DNA of 60,993 bases from Akkermansiaceae bacterium (GTDB lineage Bacteria; Verrucomicrobiota; Verrucomicrobiia; Verrucomicrobiales; Akkermansiaceae). The position numbers and the translations under genes were made by a program. Shown here piece by piece: positions 24,255 through 32,469 of this stretch (positions are counted from its first letter, which is position 1; every line of letters begins with the position of its first letter). A model generated the notes under the pieces. The model saw only the letters and a program-made list of their open reading frames with translations. It ran no database searches and was not told the DNA's origin. The stretch spans positions 1 to 60,993 of the forward strand of contig JALZUI010000040.1 in NCBI GenBank assembly GCA_023301545.1. The letters are read 5' to 3'.

Positions 24255-25199
24255 ATGAAGACTATTTCACTCACATGTTTAATCCTCGTTTCTCTAGTAA
24301 CTTCTGTTTTTGCTGAAAATGCTAAATCGATTGTTACTAAAGGCGGCGCTTCAAAAGAAGTATATATCCAACTCGCATCTAACAAAGGAATTTCCTTTTT
24401 TGAAGATACTCGGACAACAAAAGCGACGACAATGGCGCTGAAAGACATAGATAGTATCTTTTTCTTCCGCCCTAAGGAGTTTCAAGAGGGGTTAGAATTC
24501 TTTAACGAAGGTGACTTTTCTAAAGCGAAAAAGTCGTTTATTAGCTGTAAAGAAAAGTACGCCAAGATGGCACCTCTTTCTGAGAATTACTTTTCCCGTG
24601 CCTACTTCTATGAAATGGAGTGCGCTCGACGTGAACGTAAATTCGACGAGGTTATTAAATTAGAAAAGGGTTTTCGTGACGATGTTATTAAAAATGAGAA
24701 TCACCTCAACCAAATCAAACTTTATGCATTCTGGAAAGCGTACCACCAAAAGGACTGGAAGCGACTCGTGCAGATGGAACGGACATGGGATGGGGCTAAA
24801 TTACCTGGTTACCAAAAAGCTCAAATTGCGTACTGCTATGGTGTAGGACTAGAAGAGACTGGAGATGTAAAAGGAGCCTTAATACAATTCAATTCAGTGC
24901 TTGCTCTATCTGAATTCAAGGAGATGGAGCTTGTTCTAGAAGCAGGTACCAGAATCATGGATATCCACCTCGCTGATGAGAGTGTAGAGGATTGTCTCAA
25001 AAGTCAGGCGACAGACGATCCTGACCGAAAGAGCAAAGCCTTTGCAACCCTCCTAGAAGCGGCTTCAATTGCTCGACTCTGGGACAAGTCAGTTGGCGTC
25101 AAAAAGCTCCCTACAAAATATAGCAAGCTAGTTAGTATTAAGCCTGACCGTCCGAAAGCGGAGAAGGAAGAAAAAGCTAGTAAGGAAGAGAAGAAGTAA
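24255..25199 (+). CDS. Exported TPR-like protein
   Basis: 314 residues with a signal peptide (residues 1-20, ending VFA). An N-terminal domain with KGISFFEDTRTTKATTMALKDIDSIFF looks beta-rich, and the middle is helical with TPR-like spacing (EGLEFFNEGDFSKAKKSF, then YGVGLEETGDVKGALIQF). The C-terminus is strongly charged, Lys/Glu-rich. It is the last gene of the exbB cluster, 18 bases after the large TPR gene and before a strong terminator, so it probably works with that protein. Confidence 0.65.
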   Translation: MKTISLTCLILVSLVTSVFAENAKSIVTKGGASKEVYIQLASNKGISFFEDTRTTKATTMALKDIDSIFFFRPKEFQEGLEFFNEGDFSKAKKSFISCKEKYAKMAPLSENYFSRAYFYEMECARRERKFDEVIKLEKGFRDDVIKNENHLNQIKLYAFWKAYHQKDWKRLVQMERTWDGAKLPGYQKAQIAYCYGVGLEETGDVKGALIQFNSVLALSEFKEMELVLEAGTRIMDIHLADESVEDCLKSQATDDPDRKSKAFATLLEAASIARLWDKSVGVKKLPTKYSKLVSIKPDRPKAEKEEKASKEEKK

Positions 25200-25223
25200 A
25201 ACTACTCTGAGGACAGATCTTAG

Positions 25224-25250
25224 AAAAGCGCTCGTTAGAGCGCTTTTTTT
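25224..25250. terminator. Bidirectional Rho-independent terminator
   Basis: A 10-bp perfect stem (25224-25233 with 25238-25247), loop GTTA, with a T-run on the + side and an A-run on the other, lies between the convergent exbB cluster and ispF. It serves both. Confidence 0.88.
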
Positions 25251-25255
25251 GTGCT

Positions 25256-25750
25256 TCAGCTTAGGGGAAACGCAATCGAGCAGTTTGCAAGTGCGGCGAT
25301 TCCTTCCTCGCGACCGACAAACCCCATTGTTTCATTAGTGGTGGCTTTGATGTTAACTCGGTCTTGCGTAATTTGGAGTGCTTTGGAGAGGTTTTCGATC
25401 ATGGCCTCACGGTGTTTCATGACCTTTGGCGCTTCGGCAATGAGCATGGAATCGACATTGACGAGGCGGGCTCCTTTTTCTTGAACTAAGGCCGCGCATT
25501 TTTCTAGTATTTTGAGGCTTGAGATACCCTCGATCGAATCGTCAGAGGGGGGGAAGTAGTACCCAATATCAGGAAGCCCAAGAGCGCCTAGGATAGAGTC
25601 TGCGATGGCGTGGCAAAGTACATCGGCATCAGAATGCCCGAGCAAGCCTACTTCATGCGGGATTTCAACGCCTCCTAAGATACATTTTCTATTTTCTGCA
25701 AATTGGTGGACATCATAACCTATTCCACTGCGGTATTCGTATTCATTCAT
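25256..25750 (-). CDS. ispF: 2-C-methyl-D-erythritol 2,4-cyclodiphosphate synthase
   Basis: 164 residues, normal length. Metal ligands are visible in GIGYDVHQ (Asp13, His15) and in GHSDADVLCHAIADSILGA (His47), followed by DIGYYFPPSD and the C-terminal IKATTNETMGFVGREEGIAALA. It makes 2-C-methyl-D-erythritol 2,4-cyclodiphosphate in the non-mevalonate isoprenoid pathway. No ispD is adjacent, though the two are often linked or fused elsewhere. It is read away from murJ, with 64 bases between the start codons for both promoters. Confidence 0.95.
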   Translation of the reverse strand: MNEYEYRSGIGYDVHQFAENRKCILGGVEIPHEVGLLGHSDADVLCHAIADSILGALGLPDIGYYFPPSDDSIEGISSLKILEKCAALVQEKGARLVNVDSMLIAEAPKVMKHREAMIENLSKALQITQDRVNIKATTNETMGFVGREEGIAALANCSIAFPLS

Positions 25751-25814
25751 CTTTTAAGTTTGCTTAGTAAATGGATATCTGCACATTGGACAGAATAATT
25801 TACGCTTTCCTTCT

Positions 25815-27446
25815 ATGCTCCGCAGCTTAATGACCATCTCAGGCTTTACCCTGATTAGCCGAATCCTAGGTCTCGTAAGAGATGTGCTCCAAGGGATTAT
25901 TATAGGGATGAACTCATATTCAGATGCGTTTTTTACGGCGTTTCGATTTCCGAATATGGGGCGGAGGATTTTTGGGGAGGGGGCGTTTAATTCGGCGTTT
26001 GTTCCTTTATATGGGCAATCAGTAGAGACGGAGGATCGTCTCTCTTCGGATCGCTTTGCTTCGCTTGCGTTCTCGTGGCTCGTTGCCGTACTAGGGGTTT
26101 TGACCTTAGTGGTGATGGTCGGAATGCGGTGGTTTATGGCGTTTGTCGCTCCTGGTTTTTTGAATGGGTTTGATGAAGTTGTGGCGCAAGGCATGGCTGG
26201 TTTTTCTGATGGATCTTCCTGGGCATGGATTAAGGGACAGCTACTTAACCCTCAAGGAGGGGAGAAGTTTGATTACACGGTGGAAATGGGACGTATTATG
26301 TTTTGCTACCTTTTGTGTATGGCTTTGGGGGCGCAACTTAGTGGGGTCCTGAATACGTGGAAGAAATTCGCTATAGCGGCTTTTGCGCCTGTGTTACTAA
26401 ATATCATTGTTCTCCTTGGGTTTGTTTGGATATGGTTTTTGGAGATTGAAGAGAAACGCCAAATGACGAATATCCTGTCCTGGTGTGTATTCATCGCAGG
26501 CTGGGCTCAAATGGCGTTGCTGTTTTACGGAGTGAAGAGGCAGGGAGTGAGTATTAAGGCGACCATACCTAAGCTTACTCCTAAAATGAAGCAGTTGTTT
26601 ATTCTGATGATTCCTGGCGTTGGGGCCGCTAGTGTGCAGCAGATTAACTTACTCATTGCAGGGCAGATCGCCTCAACGAACGATAGTTCCATATCGTATA
26701 TCTATTATGCAGATCGACTTAACCAATTTCCGTTGGGAATGATCGGAATTGCGTTGGGTATTTCGCTACTACCTACGATTAGTCGTCAGGTGAGCGCACG
26801 TAACTGGACGGGTGCGAGTGAAAGTCTTGGTGATGGAATTAAAATAGGCTTACTACTGACGATCCCCGCAGCGATTGCTTTAGGGGCGATGCCTTACGAA
26901 TTAGTTAAATCGACCTTTGGTTACGGAAGTGTGACGGAGAGTGGAGTGGTGGAAACGGCAAAGGTCTTGGGCGCATTTGCTCTCGGGTTGCCGGCTTACG
27001 TTTTGATTAGAGTTTTGCAGACTGGCTTTTTTGCACAAAAAGACACGAAGCGTCCGATGAAATACGGGATCGTCATGGTGATCGTGAATATCATTTTTAG
27101 TTTCGCCCTCTTCCCAACATACAAGCACGTTGGCCTAGGCTTTGCGACGAGTATTGCGGGATGGGTAAATGTGGTCTTGCTCTTTATGGGGCTGCGAGGG
27201 TTCTTTGCGATTAAGAAGCCGCTGGTAATGCAAATTGGCCGCATTATTCTCGCCTCTCTCTGTATGGCGGTCGTTATTTTCGTAGCGTCCAAGTATTGCG
27301 CTCCATGGATCGCAGGCTCCTTTGTTCCGCGAACGTCTGCACTACTTGTACTCGTAGGTTCAGGGCTGACGACTTATGCCTTAGCTGCGATTGTTTTGAA
27401 GGCGACTTCGCTGACGGAATTAAAAGGGTATATGCGTAAGTCGTAG
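25815..27446 (+). CDS. murJ: Lipid II flippase MurJ
   Basis: 543 residues with about 14 membrane helices. The N-terminus MLRSLMTISGFTLISRILGLVRD and the block DAFFTAFRFPNMGRRIFGEGAFNSAFVPLY are diagnostic of MurJ/MviN. The basic residues in the central cavity (RFPN, RRIFGEG, RDRLNQFPLGMIGIALG-like block with DRLNQFPLG) are kept. It flips lipid II across the inner membrane for peptidoglycan synthesis. The protein is slightly longer than the E. coli one because of an extra loop near residues 120-155. Confidence 0.93.
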   Translation: MLRSLMTISGFTLISRILGLVRDVLQGIIIGMNSYSDAFFTAFRFPNMGRRIFGEGAFNSAFVPLYGQSVETEDRLSSDRFASLAFSWLVAVLGVLTLVVMVGMRWFMAFVAPGFLNGFDEVVAQGMAGFSDGSSWAWIKGQLLNPQGGEKFDYTVEMGRIMFCYLLCMALGAQLSGVLNTWKKFAIAAFAPVLLNIIVLLGFVWIWFLEIEEKRQMTNILSWCVFIAGWAQMALLFYGVKRQGVSIKATIPKLTPKMKQLFILMIPGVGAASVQQINLLIAGQIASTNDSSISYIYYADRLNQFPLGMIGIALGISLLPTISRQVSARNWTGASESLGDGIKIGLLLTIPAAIALGAMPYELVKSTFGYGSVTESGVVETAKVLGAFALGLPAYVLIRVLQTGFFAQKDTKRPMKYGIVMVIVNIIFSFALFPTYKHVGLGFATSIAGWVNVVLLFMGLRGFFAIKKPLVMQIGRIILASLCMAVVIFVASKYCAPWIAGSFVPRTSALLVLVGSGLTTYALAAIVLKATSLTELKGYMRKS

Positions 27447-27496
27447 ACTCTATCAGGAGCGCTAGTTTCTGAGGGAGTAAGTTGGGCAGCTTGGAG

Positions 27497-28345
27497 CTAT
27501 ACTTGTTCGAGGAGCGCGAGCATTTCAGTGTTCCAACCGGTAGGGCCAGGTTCTTGAGCGTAGATCACTTTCTGAGCGCTTGGCCGTAGCTTCTCCTTAT
27601 TGGGGATGACGACTGCTATATCGGCAGCATTGAGCATGTTGAGGTCGTTTGGGCTATCCCCAAGGGCAATTGTAAGTAGTTCTCGTTGAGGGTGCTTGAG
27701 CTGGTAGAGTTCGTTAAGCTTGCGGAGGCCGTGTGCTTTATCGGAAAGGCCCGAAATGTGAATGAATCGCCCTCCTGCAACGGCTTGGATTTCATATTGA
27801 GCCAGTTCGCCCAGAAAGCGTTTATAAGCCTCATCACTGCCATGCCAATGAATAGGTTCGGTGCCTTGGCGAGTATGAGAAAGGTGGGCCTGTTCTATGG
27901 GGAGTCCAGTGTGTTTAGCGACGTCTTCTGCAGACCAGTCGCTATAGCCCTCGAAGCGGTATTCGGGGTTGCTTTCACGAAGCTTATGTAAGGTTTCGAT
28001 GAATTGTCCTCTACTGCGTCCTAGGTTACCGAGCCAATAGTTTTTGGTTACTTCGATGGACGGGAAATAGGTTTCAATTTCAGAGAGGGAAAAATCTCCA
28101 TTGCGAGGAATGGCAATGAGGGATCCGTTTTCACAGACTAGAGGGTGGCTAAGGTTGAGCTCAGTAGCGAGCTCTTGCATTTCCGCTAAGGTTTTAGAGG
28201 AGTTAAGGATGAGGGGAATGCCAAGCTCCTGTAATCGAGTAAGCGCAGGGAGGGCAGGTTGCCATGAATACGTGTCGTGATTCAGTAAAGTCGCGTCGAG
28301 ATCTGTATGAACGAGGGGATAAGGAGGGCGGAAAGTCATAGGCAA
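27497..28345 (-). CDS. HAD-IIB phosphatase, mannosyl-3-phosphoglycerate phosphatase-like
   Basis: 282 residues. HAD motif I is HTDLDATLLNHDTY (nucleophile and acid aspartates), motif II is in LILNSSKT, and motifs III/IV are in HGLRKLNELY and ALGDSPNDLNML. The sequence SSKTLAEMQELATEL with VCENGSLIAIP and the end EPGPTGWNTEMLALL match the mannosyl-3-phosphoglycerate phosphatase (YedP) group. No mannosyl-3-phosphoglycerate synthase gene is near, so the substrate could differ. It is convergent with murJ. The small membrane gene at 28425-28595 lies upstream, with a terminator between. Confidence 0.75.
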   Translation of the reverse strand: MPMTFRPPYPLVHTDLDATLLNHDTYSWQPALPALTRLQELGIPLILNSSKTLAEMQELATELNLSHPLVCENGSLIAIPRNGDFSLSEIETYFPSIEVTKNYWLGNLGRSRGQFIETLHKLRESNPEYRFEGYSDWSAEDVAKHTGLPIEQAHLSHTRQGTEPIHWHGSDEAYKRFLGELAQYEIQAVAGGRFIHISGLSDKAHGLRKLNELYQLKHPQRELLTIALGDSPNDLNMLNAADIAVVIPNKEKLRPSAQKVIYAQEPGPTGWNTEMLALLEQV

Positions 28346-28370
28346 TTTAGAACTTATTTCTTGTTACAAA

Positions 28371-28391
28371 AAAGCTCCGCTTTTGCGGAGC
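28371..28391 (-). terminator. Terminator after the 56-residue membrane protein
   Basis: Read on the minus strand: a 7-bp GC-rich stem (28391-28385 with 28380-28374), a 4-base loop, then six T. It follows the stop of the small gene at 28425-28595 by about 34 bases and separates it from the phosphatase gene. Confidence 0.8.
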
Positions 28392-28424
28392 CTCTTACTC
28401 AACAGACATGAGTGTTAGGGTCGC

Positions 28425-28595
28425 TTATTGGGTATCTTCACTAGCCTTAGCTTGTGCTGTTGTTTCTACTTCTACAGGAGCTATAGAAGCAGAGTAGTGC
28501 TCGTAGCTTTGGGTAGGAATAGGGCGGAGGAAGGAGACTGTCATCCATAGGATGAGTACTGCGGCAATACCGAGCATTGAATAAGCGAGTTTCAT
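28425..28595 (-). CDS. 56-residue single-helix membrane protein
   Basis: This short gene has an ATG at 28595-28593 and a TAA at 28427-28425. The protein has one membrane helix (about residues 4-23: AYSMLGIAAVLILWMTVSFL), a short P-rich turn, and an acidic soluble tail ending SEDTQ. It has its own intrinsic terminator, and a TTGACT-like -35 lies upstream around 28668-28673. Length, helix and terminator together support a real gene. I do not recognise a family. Confidence 0.65.
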   Translation of the reverse strand: MKLAYSMLGIAAVLILWMTVSFLRPIPTQSYEHYSASIAPVEVETTAQAKASEDTQ

Positions 28596-28707
28596 GAAAG
28601 AGCGGGTTGTTAGGGCGAAAACAAACTAAGGAAATCTTAGCTAATTTTGCATTTTGACAAATTAAGTCAAGGATGAGTCACACTTTTTTCATAAAAAAAG
28701 ACAAAAA

Positions 28708-28737
28708 TTGAAAGGCATATTTTTAATGCATCATAAT
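28708..28737 (+). promoter_or_regulatory. Candidate promoter of the GH95 gene
   Basis: TTGAAA (28708-28713), 18 bases, CATAAT (28732-28737). The predicted transcription start near 28744 coincides with the first base of the 19-bp direct repeats. The leader would be about 90 bases long. Confidence 0.5.
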
Positions 28738-28743
28738 GTCGTG

Positions 28744-28783
28744 AGCCGAATTGGGTAAGAAAATAGCCGAATTAGGTAAGAAA
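28744..28783 (+). repeat. Tandem 19-bp direct repeat in the GH95 leader
   Basis: Two copies of AGCCGAATT(G/A)GGTAAGAAA (28744-28762 and 28765-28783) with one mismatch and a period of 21 bases, two helical turns. They begin at the predicted transcription start, a classic place for a repressor to block transcription. They are not palindromic, so two monomers or a direct-repeat binder is expected. Confidence 0.65.
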
Positions 28784-28834
28784 TTTAAATTTCTCTCGTA
28801 CTGGTAAAGAATCAACTTAACTTCCTTTATAGTA

Positions 28835-31447
28835 ATGAAATTATCGTTTTCTCTTCTCTCTATATTTTTCACCGCAATCATCGGTGTCGCTAAACCATCT
28901 GACTCGAATAAAGCTCTAGAATTATGTTATGATAAGCCCGCGCCCGATACGGATCTAGGGTGGGCGAATGCGTCTATTCCGATGGGGAATGGGTACATGG
29001 GAGTGAACATGTTTGGAGGAGTAGATAAAGAACGCCTGCAAATCACCGAGAATAGCCTTTACGGGTCGGGATCGGGAAAGGGTATGAAGCGCTTTGGATT
29101 GAATAATTTCGCAGAGGTTTACTTGGACTTTAATCACCAAAACACGAGTGAGTATGAGCGCGGTCTGGATCTGAATGAGGGTTGTGCGTATGTGAAATAT
29201 ACAGAAGGGGACGTTAAGTATGAACGCGAGTTCCTTACGAGCTATCCTGATAAGGTGATGGCAATTCGCCTGAGTTCATCAAAGGAAGGCGGGCTCACCT
29301 TTACACTGCGACCAACAATCCCTTATATCGGGGATGAGAAGACCGGTGAGGTGTCAGTAAAAGACGATACAGTGACCCTATCTGGCGAGATGACGCATTA
29401 TAAGATCCAGTTCGAAGGGCAATTTAAGATTATTCCAGAAGGAGGGACGTTGGAGGCCGGTACAGATACGCTGACTTTGTCAGGGGCGAATAGCGCGCTT
29501 GTATTAGTAGCGGTCGGAACGAACTATGTATTCGATTCGAAAGTAGTTTTAGAGCAAGATGCGGCTAAAAAGTTGGCAAACTCTCCTCACCCTCACGCCA
29601 AGGTGAGTGAAATAATGGCTAAGGCTGCGGTAAAATCATTTGCGGAGCTAAAGGCTAGCCATCAAGCAGATTATCAAGAATTGTTTCACCGTGTAAGCTT
29701 AGATTTAGGCGCGAAGAAGGCAACTGTAACCACAGATAAATTGGTTGATGCGTATCCTGGGGGAGAGTTTAGCCGATACTTGGAAGAGCTAGCTTTCCAT
29801 TATGGGCGTTACATGCTGATTTGTTCGTCACGAAAAGGGGCTTTGCCACCGAACCTGCAGGGGATTTGGAATATGTACGAAAGAGCGCCTTGGGCCTCGC
29901 AATACCTACATGACACCAATGTACAGATGGCTTATGGGCCAGTCTTCACCGCGAACCTCCCAGAGCTGTTTGAGAGCTACGTGGACTTCTTTAAGACCTT
30001 TGAACCGAGACAGCGCTTGTATGCGACGGATTACATTAAAAAATATAACAATTCGCAGTTAGACCCTGATGGAGATAATGGTTGGTCAGGGCCGTTTTGG
30101 GCTAACCCTTATAATATTACAGGTAAATCTCCAGTTGCAGGTTTTGGTACAGGTTCATGGATAGGGCTCATGTTCTGGGATTACTACGATTTTACTCGTG
30201 ATGAGTCGATATTAGCAGAAACGGTGTACCCGGTAATGTATGAGCAGGCGAACTTTGTCTCTCGCTTCGTTACAGAGGTAGATGGCGCTTTGTTAGCTAA
30301 TCCATCGTCTTCACCCGAGCAAGAGAAGAGAAACACTATAGGAACAACCTTTGATCAACAAATGTTTTACGAAAATCACCGCAATACGCTTGCGGCTGCA
30401 AAAATATTGGGGCGATCGGAGAGTAGACTAAAACTCTATGAGCAGCAGTTATCTTTACTAGATCCTATTCATATTGGTAAGTCGGGTCAGATTAAGGAGT
30501 TTCGGGATGAGGAGTACTACGGAGAGTTTGGTGATCCCCATCATCGCCACACATCGATGCTATTAGGGGAATACCCGGGGCAACTGATCAATGATACGAC
30601 GCCTGCATGGTTAGATGCGGTTGAGGTTAGCTTAACTGAACGAACCAATAAATCGAATATCGGATGGGCGCGTGCGGAACGGGTGTCATTCTGGTCTCGT
30701 GTACACAATGGTGATGAGGCATACATCTTTTACCAAGACTTATTGGGAGGGAATTTCCTGCACAATCTTTTTAATGACCACCGTGGTGGCCCACTCTTCC
30801 AGGCTGATGGGAATTACGGAGCTACGGCGGGAGTTGCCGAGATGCTGATGCAGAGCCACGATTATGTAATTTCACCTCTAACGGCCCTTCCTTCGGCATG
30901 GCCCAAAGGGAGTTATAAAGGGCTTCTGGCTCGTGGTAATTTTGAGGTCTCTGCTGAATGGAATCAGAGCAGGGCAACTCGTATAGAGGTATTGTCTAAG
31001 GCGGGAGGGATTTTAAAATTAAGGTACCCGAATCTGGCGCAGGCGACCGTTCAGACAAAAGCTGGTGCACCAGTAGACTTCACTGTGACAGGAAGTGACC
31101 TGATCAGCATCGATAGCATTAAGGGCGAAGTGTACGTGGTAACGGAGCTTCCAGAGTTCACTGCCACTACGGCTCCTAGTGATCTTACAATCAAGGCCAA
31201 CGGAAGGAGTAGAATCGAGCTTTCCTGGAAAGCCACTGATGATGCCGAGTCCTACAACCTTTACCGAGCTGTCGGGAATGCTCCTGATTATGAGTTGGTC
31301 GAGGCAGGGATTAAGGCGCCATCTTTTGCTTACAACCCAAGCGACTTAAAAGGAGTCGCTCAAATGACTCTTAAAGTTACTGCACTAAAAGGCCCTAGAG
31401 AAAGCAATAAAGGCGCCACCACGATTTGGATGAAGTCAGCTAAGTAG
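28835..31447 (+). CDS. GH95-like alpha-L-fucosidase with C-terminal Fn3 domain
   Basis: 870 residues with a signal peptide (about 1-19). GH95 landmarks: WANASIPMGNGYMGVNMFGG near the N-terminus, LPPNLQGIWNMYERAPWASQ, then the segment HDTNVQMAYGPVFTANLPEL, the acid region GDPHHRHTSMLLGEYPGQ, and QADGNYGATAGVAEMLMQSH with the catalytic aspartate. Known GH95 enzymes have NxN before QMNYW; here the first is Asp and the W is Gly, so substrate use may differ. Residues from about 785 look like a fibronectin type III domain (LSWKATDDAESYNLYR), common in exported polysaccharide enzymes. It is a single-gene unit with a repeat-bearing leader. Confidence 0.82.
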   Translation: MKLSFSLLSIFFTAIIGVAKPSDSNKALELCYDKPAPDTDLGWANASIPMGNGYMGVNMFGGVDKERLQITENSLYGSGSGKGMKRFGLNNFAEVYLDFNHQNTSEYERGLDLNEGCAYVKYTEGDVKYEREFLTSYPDKVMAIRLSSSKEGGLTFTLRPTIPYIGDEKTGEVSVKDDTVTLSGEMTHYKIQFEGQFKIIPEGGTLEAGTDTLTLSGANSALVLVAVGTNYVFDSKVVLEQDAAKKLANSPHPHAKVSEIMAKAAVKSFAELKASHQADYQELFHRVSLDLGAKKATVTTDKLVDAYPGGEFSRYLEELAFHYGRYMLICSSRKGALPPNLQGIWNMYERAPWASQYLHDTNVQMAYGPVFTANLPELFESYVDFFKTFEPRQRLYATDYIKKYNNSQLDPDGDNGWSGPFWANPYNITGKSPVAGFGTGSWIGLMFWDYYDFTRDESILAETVYPVMYEQANFVSRFVTEVDGALLANPSSSPEQEKRNTIGTTFDQQMFYENHRNTLAAAKILGRSESRLKLYEQQLSLLDPIHIGKSGQIKEFRDEEYYGEFGDPHHRHTSMLLGEYPGQLINDTTPAWLDAVEVSLTERTNKSNIGWARAERVSFWSRVHNGDEAYIFYQDLLGGNFLHNLFNDHRGGPLFQADGNYGATAGVAEMLMQSHDYVISPLTALPSAWPKGSYKGLLARGNFEVSAEWNQSRATRIEVLSKAGGILKLRYPNLAQATVQTKAGAPVDFTVTGSDLISIDSIKGEVYVVTELPEFTATTAPSDLTIKANGRSRIELSWKATDDAESYNLYRAVGNAPDYELVEAGIKAPSFAYNPSDLKGVAQMTLKVTALKGPRESNKGATTIWMKSAK

Positions 31448-31480
31448 TTTTATTAGCTTCGTGATGGCGGGCTAAGGAAA

Positions 31481-32395
31481 TTAGTTGGCTTTTTCGAGCT
31501 CTTGCATATCAAAGTTAAGCAGGGGAATAGCTCCTCCTCCGCTGAACTTAGGGAGTACTCCGTCCCAGCGTTCGATAGAGCGGAGTTTAATGAGCTCTGG
31601 GTTGTTGCGTAGCGCTTCTGCTTCACGCTTGATAGCTTCAGCTCTAGCGATTGATTCTTCGCGGATGCTGACGGCTTTAGCTTCGGCCTCTAACTTAGCA
31701 CGTTCTTTCTGTGCTTGAGCTTGGATGATGATTTTTTCCTTTTCCTGCTTCGCTTGAAGGGCCTGCTGTTCTGCGGTTACTTTCGCCTCAATCGCGGCAT
31801 CGAACTCGCGGGAGAATTTGAAGTCGGTGATGGCGATGTTGTGAATGTCAACACTGCTGCCCAGTTCTTTCATGGAGAGAGATTTGGCGATGAATTCCTT
31901 CAGCTTCAGCTCCACCGCGTCCTTGACCTTGGAGCGTTGAGTTACGAGTTCTTCGGCAGTGAATCCAGCGGTGACAGCCTTGAGACATTCTTGCAGGGCT
32001 GGGTCGATAATTGTGGTCGCAAAAACTTCGCGGGTTCCAATTTTTTGGTAGATTTTAGGAACCATTTCACCACGTAGTGAATATTGGACGTCAATACGGG
32101 TAGATACCGTTTGGAGGTCACGAGAGGCGGCGGTCGATTGGGCCGTTTCCTTTTGTTGGCGGATATCGATTTGGGTGATTTTATCGATTCCTGGAATAGC
32201 GAAGTGGAATCCCTCTGGGAGGGCTTTAGGATTTACTTTTCCGAGGGTGGCTTTAGCTCCGGCATGTCCAGGTTCGACGATGATCAGGGCGTTCTTAAGA
32301 ACCATGATAAGAACCAAGACTATAATGACGAGAGGGACGAATTTCAGGAAAGCAGGTGCTTCCGAGACATCGATGGGTTTACGTGTTGTTGACAT
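31481..32395 (-). CDS. Prohibitin/SPFH-domain membrane protein
   Basis: 304 residues. One membrane helix (about 19-40) is followed by an SPFH domain with IIVEPGHAGAKATLGKV, FHFAIPGID, DIRQQKETAQ and VSTRIDVQYSL. A long coiled coil rich in Ala, Glu, Lys and Gln follows (about 205-265). The C-terminus SIERWDGVLPKFSGGGAIPLLNF matches prohibitin homologues. Such proteins form large membrane rings and often shield or regulate membrane proteases like FtsH. rsmB lies 74 bases upstream in the same direction. Confidence 0.87.
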   Translation of the reverse strand: MSTTRKPIDVSEAPAFLKFVPLVIIVLVLIMVLKNALIIVEPGHAGAKATLGKVNPKALPEGFHFAIPGIDKITQIDIRQQKETAQSTAASRDLQTVSTRIDVQYSLRGEMVPKIYQKIGTREVFATTIIDPALQECLKAVTAGFTAEELVTQRSKVKDAVELKLKEFIAKSLSMKELGSSVDIHNIAITDFKFSREFDAAIEAKVTAEQQALQAKQEKEKIIIQAQAQKERAKLEAEAKAVSIREESIARAEAIKREAEALRNNPELIKLRSIERWDGVLPKFSGGGAIPLLNFDMQELEKAN

Positions 32396-32469
32396 AGGGA
32401 TTAATCAATAACACAGATGATGAAGATAGAGAATTATATCTTAACCTTCTTTTTATAACGGCTGGGAAA

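Noticed and set aside
31715..32392. Long + strand frames antisense to the prohibitin gene
   Set aside because: The minus-strand product is a clear SPFH protein, and the antisense products have no recognisable feature.
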